A stretch of 32,174 nucleotides of DNA from an uncultured Actinomyces sp. GTDB lineage: Bacteria > Actinomycetota > Actinomycetes > Actinomycetales > Actinomycetaceae. The notes beneath the pieces were generated by a model. That model had not been told where the DNA came from. It did not search any database and saw only the letters and a program-made list of their open reading frames with translations. Of this stretch, positions 7,864 through 13,965 are shown piece after piece. Both the position numbers and the translations under genes were made by a program. Numbering within the stretch: the first letter of the stretch is position 1; each line of letters opens with the position of its first letter. Location: positions 1-32,174 of the forward strand of contig CAJZDJ010000007.1 in assembly GCA_915063485.1 (NCBI GenBank). Direction: 5' to 3'.

Positions 7864-9720
7864 CTAGTTGTAGCTGTTTTGGGCGTGGAACATGTCTGCG
7901 TAGAACTTGCATGATTTGAGCAGGGTTGCGTGATCGCCGCAGCCAACCACCTTGCCGCCGTCAAGCACAATGATCTTCTCGGCGTGGCAGATCGTGGTGA
8001 AACGGTGCGCCACCAGCAAGATTGTCAGTTGGTAGTCGATCGCGCTGAGCGCCTCAAACATGGCTTTTTCTGAAACCGCATCAACAGAGGCGGTGGGTTC
8101 ATCCAGCACCAACAGGCCAGGCTTCTTATATAAGGCTCGCGCGGTTGCCAGGCGCTGCCATTGCCCAATAGATAGCTGCTGACCGCCGTCGAAACGTCTG
8201 CCAAGAATCGTGTCAAAACCTTGCGGTAGCTCCTTCTTTAAATAGTTCAAGGCCACCATGTTTAGTGCGGCGGTAGCTGCCTGACTGTCGTCGTCAGTAA
8301 AACCCCTACCGGCGCCGAAAGTAATATTGTCCCCCAAGGAACGCTCAAATTTAGCGAAATCTTGGAAAAGTGCAGAAAAACGCTTATATAAAGCTTCGCG
8401 ACTGTAATCAGCAATATCTGTGCCGTTGATTAAAATACTGCCGCTTGTGGGCTCGTAGAAGCGTAGTAAAAGCTTACAAATTGTGGTTTTACCCGAGCCG
8501 TTTAGACCCACCAGGGCACTGGTGGTGCCGGCGTCGATCTTAAAAGACACTCCGTCAAGCACTTTAGCTTGCGTGCCCGGATAGGTGAAGCTTACGTTTT
8601 TAAATTCTATCTCGACGGCGTCGCTTGCGTTTTGCGGAAGTTTCGACTCCTCCAGAGTTAGCTGTCCGGAGCTTATTTGTGCGGGCTGCATTTCCATTAC
8701 GGCAACCCAGTTAGATACGTAAAGCAGATTATGGTAAATCCCAGTAATACCAATAAAGGTGGCCAAAACCAAACCATTCATCTGCCCCATAGCAGAGATG
8801 AAACCGGCAAGTTCGCCAACCTTGCCATCTTGCACAGCAACAATTGAAGCGAAAACTATAGAAGCCACGTTAGCAAAAACTGAAATCAGCCCAAGCGTGC
8901 CAGATTTAGTTAGGTTGTAGCGAGCTAGCAGGTAATCCTGTTTAAGGAAACCCTTTCGGATGCTGGTGTAGCAGCTTTCAAACAGCTGTGCCAGACCAAA
9001 AACCCCAATCTCTTTGCGGATAGAGTCTGAGGTTAGCAACTCCCTGAAATAGGTTGCCAGACGCAGCTGTGGGGCGCGCGCAAAATCAATCTCATAGGCT
9101 TTGTTTTGTAACTGGAATGTGGCTATAGCTGCAGGAATGGGGGCAATTAAAAGCGCTACCGCAATCCACAGGTTCCAGGTGGCAATAACTATAATAATAC
9201 TGACAATCGAGATAGCCCCCTGAATACCAGAGCGGGCAGAATCAAACAGCTCAAATATGTGCTGACCGGTGGTTGAATCTACCCGCTGGATAGAATCATA
9301 GGTGTGAGCACATTCAAAATCTTGCACCTCAAGTGAGCTTAGCTTACGCACCACCGTAATATCGGTGTCGTAGGAAAGCTTTAAGGTTAGCCGGTCTCCC
9401 ACATATTTAATTAAGTTTTCTAAAACATAAGCGCCAATAAAAGCCAAACTTAGCTGGGTTAGCGCCCACAAAGCAGCCTGGTTCAGCCCGCTACTAAGAT
9501 CAGCAATATTGGCAACCAGGGAGCCGATAGCTGCCACCTGCACTGCTGGAAGTACGCCGCGCACCAGCGTCATCACAATGATCGCCAACAGTGAGTAGCG
9601 GCCAGTGTCCTTCAAAACAGCTATGGCTCGTTGCAGAGATAAGCCGAGAGGAGCCGGCGGTTTCTTAACTAAGAGCGGCAACTCATCCATAGACTTGCTG
9701 GTGTTGTCGTCGTCATTCAA
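7864..9720 (-). CDS. One-piece ABC exporter (membrane domain fused to ATPase)
   Basis: A 618-residue half-transporter that would work as a dimer in the membrane. The first roughly 340 residues carry six membrane helices; the last roughly 240 form the ATPase, with Walker A LNGSGKTT, signature LSIGQWQRL, Walker B LLVLDEPTASVD and switch histidine VAHRFTT. The signature has Ile in place of the usual first Gly (LSGGQ). The start is TTG 9720, supported by AGGGGAG six bases upstream. It lies 73 bases upstream of the DrrA-like pair on the same strand and may share its transcript. Substrate unknown; peptide, lipid or drug export are all possible. Confidence 0.93.
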   Translation of the reverse strand: MNDDDNTSKSMDELPLLVKKPPAPLGLSLQRAIAVLKDTGRYSLLAIIVMTLVRGVLPAVQVAAIGSLVANIADLSSGLNQAALWALTQLSLAFIGAYVLENLIKYVGDRLTLKLSYDTDITVVRKLSSLEVQDFECAHTYDSIQRVDSTTGQHIFELFDSARSGIQGAISIVSIIIVIATWNLWIAVALLIAPIPAAIATFQLQNKAYEIDFARAPQLRLATYFRELLTSDSIRKEIGVFGLAQLFESCYTSIRKGFLKQDYLLARYNLTKSGTLGLISVFANVASIVFASIVAVQDGKVGELAGFISAMGQMNGLVLATFIGITGIYHNLLYVSNWVAVMEMQPAQISSGQLTLEESKLPQNASDAVEIEFKNVSFTYPGTQAKVLDGVSFKIDAGTTSALVGLNGSGKTTICKLLLRFYEPTSGSILINGTDIADYSREALYKRFSALFQDFAKFERSLGDNITFGAGRGFTDDDSQAATAALNMVALNYLKKELPQGFDTILGRRFDGGQQLSIGQWQRLATARALYKKPGLLVLDEPTASVDAVSEKAMFEALSAIDYQLTILLVAHRFTTICHAEKIIVLDGGKVVGCGDHATLLKSCKFYADMFHAQNSYN

Positions 9721-9799
9721 CGCTAGCTCCCCTCATTGGATAGTGTCTTAATGACAATCCTATATGATTGCGCTCACACTAGAGGAGGATTTGTGGGAG

Positions 9800-10054
9800 C
9801 TATGGGTCGACTAGCTAGCAATGCAAGCTATTACTGGTTTTGTTAGTGTTTGTAAGGTTTTTGGTTAGCACTTGCGTCCCACTGGTCACAACTTTATGTG
9901 AAAAGGGCCATGAGCGGCGCCGTCGGCAAAAATACTGTCATTTGCTCAAAAAAGCCCTCGCGGTAGCTGGGCGTGAACAAACCAGAGTCGCACCAGGGCC
10001 TTAAGAAAACAGGGAAAAAGCGGTAAAAACCTTTATCGCCGAAATGGAGCGGGT
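9800..10054. repeat. Left copy of the 255-bp direct repeat flanking the island
   Basis: This stretch matches 12493-12748 in the same orientation with about 15 differences (roughly 94% identity by eye, one single-base gap). It contains a copy of the tRNA terminator (10015-10039 on the minus strand) but no intact tRNA. It also holds a tiny frame (GTG 9793, 17 residues, after AGGAGG at 9783-9788) whose last 14 residues are nearly repeated in the right copy; I treat that frame as unproven. Confidence 0.9.
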
Positions 10055-10076
10055 TCGATTCCCGTCACCCGCTCCA
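10043..10076 (+). other. Misoriented tRNA-Gly 3'-end copy (attachment-site remnant)
   Basis: Positions 10049-10076 are identical to the last 28 bases of the tRNA-Gly gene at 12739-12812 (T-arm, acceptor strand and CCA), but on the opposite strand. Together with the preceding TGGA they form a palindrome with ten-base arms (TGGAGCGGGT and ACCCGCTCCA). The rest of the tRNA is absent, so it cannot make a tRNA. Copies of tRNA 3' ends usually mark integrase attachment sites; here the core is flipped compared with the expected direct repeat. Confidence 0.8.
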
Positions 10077-10786
10077 AAAGGACGTCACTCTGGATACAAA
10101 GGTTTCCGGCACGGCCGGGAACTATCCAGGGTGGCGTTTTCGCTGTTCTGTGGCGGTTTTGGGGTGTTGAAGCCGGGTGTGTGGTGCCGTGGAGGAGCCT
10201 CTGACGGCGGCTGATCGGAGCCTCGGAGGGGTGACTCAGGGGCTCGCTCGGTGCGTCGAGGCAGAAAGCCTCAAAAAGTGTGGCCTTGCGTCAAAAGCTT
10301 CAGCTCCGCGTCAAAAAGTACGGCCTCGTGCTCTCACAGGTCAACCAGAAAACGATAAGATCCCAAGGAAGGCCTCGACCCCTACCCGGCCACGACACGC
10401 CCAACCCCGCCCACAACACCTACACCCTCAAATGCGAAGAGTCTGGGCCTTTCTGAGCGGACTGGGGTGGCAGCCTGGTGCTGACGTTTCGGAGTCCAGG
10501 GCGTCCCGATCTCGTTACTGGAAGCGGACGCGGGAGTGTCCCTGTTCTGCTCACCCATGCGTGCTTGGGACAGGGCGAAACCGGACACGGGGCGGACAGT
10601 GCTTGTGGGGTCTACTCGCTTGTCCGTTCGCAGGCGTGGGTGAGAGCAGGAAGGAACTGAGGTGACGTCCCCGAGGTGCAGAGCGGGAGCGGGACGCATG
10701 ACGAGCAGACAAATGCGGTGACTGTTCAGCCCGCTGCCCTTGGAGCAGACAGACCGGATTCAGCACCGGCTGGCATGGATCTGTGC
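10077..10786. other. Island segment without a recognisable gene
   Basis: About 700 bases of G+C-rich sequence. Open frames exist on both strands (for example 10177-10665) but have the composition of chance frames, rich in Arg, Pro and Ser, with no motif and no convincing ribosome site. The only structure I can support is the repeat block at 10268-10327. Confidence 0.6.
10268..10327 (+). repeat. Three tandem 20-bp repeats, left block
   Basis: Units start at 10268, 10288 and 10308, each opening with GCSTCAAAA. The first and third agree closely (GCCTCAAAAAGTGTGGCCTT and GCGTCAAAAAGTACGGCCTC); the middle one is more diverged after the A-run. The exact 20-bp spacing suggests a row of protein-binding sites on one face of the helix. 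Three matching units lie inverted at 12304-12366. Confidence 0.75.
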
Positions 10787-10853
10787 TAACATGGATACCA
10801 ATAGGACTCCCCGCACCTCTCCTTCGGATGTGTCCCAGGGGAGACGTTTTTTA
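10787..10853 (+). ncRNA. Candidate structured RNA/terminator upstream of the AbiF-like gene
   Basis: An extended -10-like element (TGC TAACAT, -10 at 10787-10792) would start a transcript near 10799. The sequence that follows can fold in two ways. CTCCCC (10807-10812) can pair with GGGGAG (10838-10843), and GGAC (10804-10807) can pair with GTCC (10832-10835); together they would make a pseudoknot-like layout. TTTTTT (10847-10852) follows directly, giving an intrinsic terminator just before the ribosome site of the downstream gene. A conserved RNA (the abiF motif) is known upstream of abiF genes in other bacteria; whether this is a member needs a covariance-model search. Confidence 0.5.
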
Positions 10854-10866
10854 TCTGGGGTGATGA

Positions 10867-11714
10867 ATGGACCTGAAGCCTTCGACAACGATTGACGAAC
10901 AACTCGTTCTCATCGAGGGCAAAGGCATCCACATCAACGACATGCAGGCGGCACGAGGTTTTCTCCGTCGTACAGGCTATTACCGTCTACGCGCCTACTT
11001 CCTGCCTTTCAAAACACGCACCGGCTATCGCCCGGTATCCTTCGACCAGATCATGCGCTATACGATTTCGACAGCCAACTGCGGGTATGGCTGTTCGACG
11101 TCATAGGCGAAATCGAAAGCGCCCTCAAGGCTGACATTGGCTCATATCTAGCCTGCGCATATGGAAGTCAGTGCTACCTGGAGGCTCCCACTTTCGATTC
11201 ACGCCACAAGCACGATGCGTATCTGCGGCGCATCGACCGGGTGATTCATGACAACCGAAACGCGCCCGTCGTCAAGCACCATCTCGACAAATACGAAGGA
11301 CGCTTCCCGATCTGGGTGATCATGGAGTTTTTCTCCACGGGCATGCTCTCGTTTACCTATGCCGATCTCAAACGAGGCGACCGCAAGGCGATAGCGAAGA
11401 TGTACGGCACCGGTGACCAACAGCTGTTGTCTTGGTTGCGCGCGTTCACGGAGCTGCGCAACAAGTGCGCCCACTACACTCGCATGTATTTCTGGCGTTT
11501 CACCACAATTCCCCGGCCTGATACACGCATGCGCCACCCAGCGGATCGCAGCTTGTTTTCCCAAATCTACATGCTCAAATTCCTGCACCCGGATCAAGAC
11601 CGGTGGCAGGAGCGCGTGGCGCACCTCGGCAATATTTTCGCACAATACGCAGACTCGATTGACCTCTCCCACATGGGATTCCCCACCAACTGGCGTGACA
11701 TGCTCGAAGCCTAG
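10867..11714 (+). pseudogene. AbiF/Abi_2-family abortive infection protein, frameshifted
   Basis: Read with one base restored near 11058-11060, this encodes about 282 residues of the Abi_2 (AbiD/AbiF) family. The first part (to about 11060) has the family's opening, TIDEQLVLIEGKGI and RTGYYRLRAYFLPF. The second part (frame from 11061) begins YDFDSQLRVWLFDVIGEIE, also typical. RNKCAH (11457-11474) is an R-x4-H HEPN ribonuclease motif. Without the missing base the product stops at residue 79. ATG 10867 is preceded by GGGG at 10857-10860. Known relatives act as phage-defence toxins that cut RNA. No slippery sequence is evident, so a mutation (or sequencing error) is likelier than programmed frameshifting. 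Confidence 0.88.
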
Positions 11715-11747
11715 CGGCATGCACAAAACTTCAGCTTCGCGTACTCA

Positions 11748-11999
11748 TTAATCCTTCATGTAGAAGGCGCACTCGTATCCGTCAGCATCCAGCGGCAAGC
11801 CGTCCACCAAGGGTTTGAACTCGGACTCATCGAGCCCCATGCGTAGTGCACCCATGGCTTTGAGGGCTCCGACCGAGCCGCCGTATCCGCAGTCCAGGAC
11901 CGTGATTTTCCCTTTCTGACGCAGCTCCGCGTTGGTCCTGTGCTTCTCGACTGGGACACCGAACATCCTGCTCGCAGTCTGGCAGTAGAGGTCTTTGCC
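11748..11999 (-). pseudogene. Remnant of a phage family-A DNA polymerase, internally deleted
   Basis: The open frame (11999 down to the stop at 11748) reads GKDLYCQTASRMFGVPVEKH and continues through TNAELRQKGK and GYGGSVGALKAMGA, which I recognise as the motif B region of phage-type DNA polymerase I (R-x3-K ... YG). After PLVDG it jumps directly to GLPLDADGYECAFYMKD, which resembles the extreme C-terminus of the same proteins. The segment between, including the motif C active-site aspartate region, is missing. About 84 residues remain of a protein usually over 600 long. A non-functional phage fossil. Confidence 0.75.
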
Positions 12000-12017
12000 C
12001 TAACGGAAGGTCTGTAG

Positions 12018-12299
12018 GGTGACTTCTTCGCCGGCGAGCCATGCGAGGAACGCGGCAAGGCAGCGCTTACAGAACTTTTCGAGACCGTGCGAAGCGACTC
12101 CACACCGATCATTGTGGAGAAGGTCGTCGAAGAGATTGACAACGTCGTCATGCAGGTGCGCTTCGACGGCTGGCAGTCTACGAGTGAGGGGGGCCGAGAG
12201 GTTCGCAGACAACTGCGACTGATACTGGTCGTCAAGTTCAAGATCAAGTCCACCGACGTTTTCGGCAAGGCTCACGAATACATCCGTGAGTACTACTAA
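12018..12299 (+). pseudogene. hsdR: C-terminal remnant of a type I restriction enzyme R subunit
   Basis: After an in-frame TAG at 12015-12017 the frame gives about 93 residues ending at TAA 12297-12299. The stretches ALTELFETVRSDSTP, IVEKVVEEIDNVVMQVRFDG, WQSTSEGGREVRRQLR and FGKAHEYIREYY match the C-terminal helical region of HsdR motor/nuclease subunits as I know them. No nuclease or helicase domain remains. It joins the polymerase remnant almost base to base near 12000, which points to deletions having stitched unrelated pieces together. No hsdM or hsdS is present. Confidence 0.75.
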
Positions 12300-12303
12300 T
12301 CAA

Positions 12304-12366
12304 CGAAGGTGAACCTTTGGACGCTTGCTCGATACTTTTTGATGCAGGCCCCATACTCTTTGACGC
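12304..12366 (-). repeat. Three tandem 21-bp repeats, right block, inverted
   Basis: On the minus strand the units begin at 12366, 12345 and 12324 and read GCGTCAAAGAGTATGG, GCATCAAAAAGTATCG and GCGTCCAAAGGTTCAC at their starts. They match the left block (10268-10327) with inverted orientation and an exact 21-bp period. Such inverted multi-site ends are a feature of IS21- and Tn7-type transposons and of some integrase arm sites. The remaining bases to 12492 show nothing I can assign. Confidence 0.72.
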
Positions 12367-12492
12367 TTCCGGCTTCAACCCGCGAATCCACCAACCGGGA
12401 GGACGCTCCGCAGCCCGAATCAGCCACCGCCAGGAGCCTCTCCGCAGCGCCACGCACCCAGCCCCAGACCAACTCTTTTCGTCCTTTAACCC

Positions 12493-12748
12493 CTATGGGT
12501 CGACTAGCTAGCAATGCCAGCTATTGCTGGTTTTGTTAGTGTTTGTAAGGTTTTTGGTTAGTCACTTGCGTCCCACTGGTCACAATTTTATGTGAAAAGG
12601 GCCATGAATCGCGACGTCGGCAAAAATACTGTCATTTGCTCAAAAAAGCCCTCGCGGCAGCCGGGCGTGAACAAACCAGAGTCGCACCGGGACCTTAAAA
12701 AATCAGGGAAAAAGCGGTAAAAACCTTTATCGCCAAAATGGAGCGGGT
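12493..12748. repeat. Right copy of the 255-bp direct repeat
   Basis: Matches 9800-10054 with about 15 differences. This copy is attached to the intact tRNA-Gly gene and contains its terminator, so it looks like the native 3' flank of the tRNA. It also keeps a small perfect hairpin near its left end (CCAGC, loop TATT, GCTGG, then TTTTG) that is mutated in the left copy. Confidence 0.9.
12709..12733 (-). terminator. Terminator of the tRNA-Gly gene
   Basis: On the minus strand, just after the tRNA, GCGATAAA pairs with TTTACCGC (one A-C mismatch) around a four-base loop, followed by five T residues. The same structure is repeated at 10015-10039 in the left direct repeat. Confidence 0.6.
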
Positions 12749-12812
12749 GACGGGAATCGAACCCGCGCTGTCAGCTTGGGAAGCTGAAGTTCTACCATTG
12801 AACTACACCCGC
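12739..12812 (-). tRNA. tRNA-Gly (anticodon CCC), CCA encoded
   Basis: The cloverleaf is complete: acceptor GCGGGTG with CACCCGC, D-arm GTTC/GAAC, anticodon stem TCAGC/GCTGA with loop TTCCCAA, four-base variable loop, T-stem GCGGG/CCCGT with loop TTCGATT, discriminator T and encoded CCA (12739-12741). The CCC anticodon reads GGG glycine codons. Its 3' end is a typical integration target, and a flipped copy of the last 28 bases lies at 10049-10076. Confidence 0.95.
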
Positions 12813-12842
12813 GCAGTCATCGCTTGAATGACCATGCACTAC

Positions 12843-12848
12843 TATAAC
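12843..12848 (+). promoter_or_regulatory. Candidate -10 element of the TM2-domain gene
   Basis: TATAAC would start transcription near 12855, between the tRNA and the gene. TTGAAT (12824-12829) is too close (13 bases) to be a normal -35. Confidence 0.3.
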
Positions 12849-12889
12849 GCATGCAGGTCTCAAGAAACCAATATTTATTAGGAGGACAT

Positions 12890-13189
12890 ATGACTGCCCC
12901 CCAGATGCCCACGTTCGGCGACCAACCCAAGAACAAGATTGTTGCGGCTGCGCTCGCATTCTTCTTTGGCACCTTTGGTGTTCACAACTTCTACCTGGGC
13001 TACACCAAGCGTGGCGCCTACCAGCTGGGCCTGGCCATTGCTGGCATCGTGCTCAGCATTGTTGTCATTGGCGTTTTCTTGCTTTCGGCTGCGGCGATTT
13101 GGGGTTTCGTTGAGTTCGTCATGATCCTGATTGCCACTCCGGACCAGATGTACGGCCACGACGCTAACGGCGTTCCGCTAGCTTCCTGA
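12890..13189 (+). CDS. TM2-domain membrane protein
   Basis: A 99-residue protein from ATG 12890, chosen because AGGAGG (12880-12885) precedes it; an in-frame ATG at 12851 lacks such a site. The stretch NKIVAAALAFFFGTFGVHNF followed by YLGYTKRGAYQLG is the TM2 domain: two helices joined by a short turn, with the G-x-H-x-FYLG pattern. The exact role of TM2 proteins in bacteria is not settled. A small duplication (GCTAGCTTCCTGAA at 13177-13190 and again at 13195-13208) covers the last codons and stop. Confidence 0.9.
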   Translation: MTAPQMPTFGDQPKNKIVAAALAFFFGTFGVHNFYLGYTKRGAYQLGLAIAGIVLSIVVIGVFLLSAAAIWGFVEFVMILIATPDQMYGHDANGVPLAS

Positions 13190-13314
13190 ATTTTGCTAGC
13201 TTCCTGAAAGCGCTTCTTTAGGGGTACTGCCTTAGAGGTGCAGCCTCCCATTCGCGGCGCCAGTTCTACTACTATCAGTTAAATCCCGCTGTTTTGGGCA
13301 ACTGACTGACCGGG

Positions 13315-13320
13315 TAGACT
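13315..13320 (+). promoter_or_regulatory. -10 element for a leaderless dcd transcript
   Basis: TAGACT ends six bases before the GTG start of dcd, and no ribosome site is present. This would put the transcript start on the first base of the start codon, as in leaderless actinobacterial mRNAs. Confidence 0.5.
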
Positions 13321-13326
13321 GGCGCT

Positions 13327-13947
13327 GTGCTGTTATCTGATCGCGACATAGCCTCCCAGATTGACTCTGGCCGTGTGGCTCTTGAGCCCTACGATCCAGA
13401 GCTCATTCAGCCTGCCAGTATTGATGTGCGCCTGGACCGTTGGTTTCGCCTGTTCGATAACCACCGTTACGCCGTCATTGATCCCGCCCATGAACAGAAG
13501 AATCTGACGCGACTGGTGGAAGTAGCGGCAGATAAGCCTTTCGTGCTGCACCCAGGCGAGTTCGTACTGGGCTCCACCTATGAGCGCGTGACACTACCCG
13601 ACGACGTGGCCGCACGTCTGGAGGGTAAATCTTCGCTGGGACGTTTGGGGCTACTGACCCACTCCACGGCTGGTTTCATTGACCCCGGTTTTAGTGGTCA
13701 CGTCACCTTGGAGCTGTCTAACACCGCCACTATGCCGATCCTGCTTTATCCGGGCATGAAGATTGGGCAGCTGTGTTTCTTCCAGCTGTCCTCCCCGGCT
13801 CGCGCACCTTATGGCCAGGGCGCTAGTGGTTCGCGCTATCAGGGTCAGCGTGGCCCCACGGCCTCGCGCTCCTACCAGGGCTTTAGCTGTATCGAGATTC
13901 CTGCTGATCCGGTTTTGTCTGCCCAGGTAGAGGCCGAGAAACTATAA
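13327..13947 (+). CDS. dcd: dCTP deaminase (probably dUMP-forming)
   Basis: Converts dCTP to dUTP, and in the mycobacterial-type enzymes on to dUMP, feeding thymidylate synthesis in the cytoplasm. The 206-residue protein matches the family throughout: MLLSDRDI at the start, [12 protein letters not shown] and [20 protein letters not shown] in the core, and [12 protein letters not shown] near the end, which closes over the active site. The core resembles the Mycobacterium tuberculosis bifunctional enzyme. The GTG start at 13327 fits both the conserved N-terminus and the -10 element just upstream. A gene of unknown function follows after 18 bases. Confidence 0.96.
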   Translation: MLLSDRDIASQIDSGRVALEPYDPELIQPASIDVRLDRWFRLFDNHRYAVIDPAHEQKNLTRLVEVAADKPFVLHPGEFVLGSTYERVTLPDDVAARLEGKSSLGRLGLLTHSTAGFIDPGFSGHVTLELSNTATMPILLYPGMKIGQLCFFQLSSPARAPYGQGASGSRYQGQRGPTASRSYQGFSCIEIPADPVLSAQVEAEKL

Positions 13948-13965
13948 CTTAGAGGAACTGTAAAT

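Noticed and set aside
9793..9846. A 17-residue leader peptide after AGGAGG in the left direct repeat
   Set aside because: The ribosome-site-like stretch lies outside the repeat and is absent from the right copy, and no attenuator structure follows, so I do not list it as a gene.
10049..10076. A second tRNA-Gly gene
   Set aside because: Only the 3' 28 bases are present; no D-arm, anticodon arm or 5' acceptor strand precedes them.
10177..10665. A 162-codon plus-strand frame in the island
   Set aside because: It is rich in Arg, Pro and Ser with no motif, overlaps similar-quality frames on the other strand, and contains the 20-bp repeats; it looks like a chance frame in G+C-rich DNA.
11050..11070. 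Programmed -1 frameshifting in the AbiF-like gene
   Set aside because: A -1 shift would restore the reading, but there is no X-XXY-YYZ slippery heptamer at the junction and no clear stimulatory stem after it.
11199..11726. A 175-codon minus-strand frame
   Set aside because: It is the antisense shadow of the AbiF-like gene, whose plus-strand reading carries family motifs.
12309..12539. A 76-codon plus-strand frame across the right repeat boundary
   Set aside because: It runs across the inverted repeats into the 255-bp direct repeat without a ribosome site; it is likely chance.
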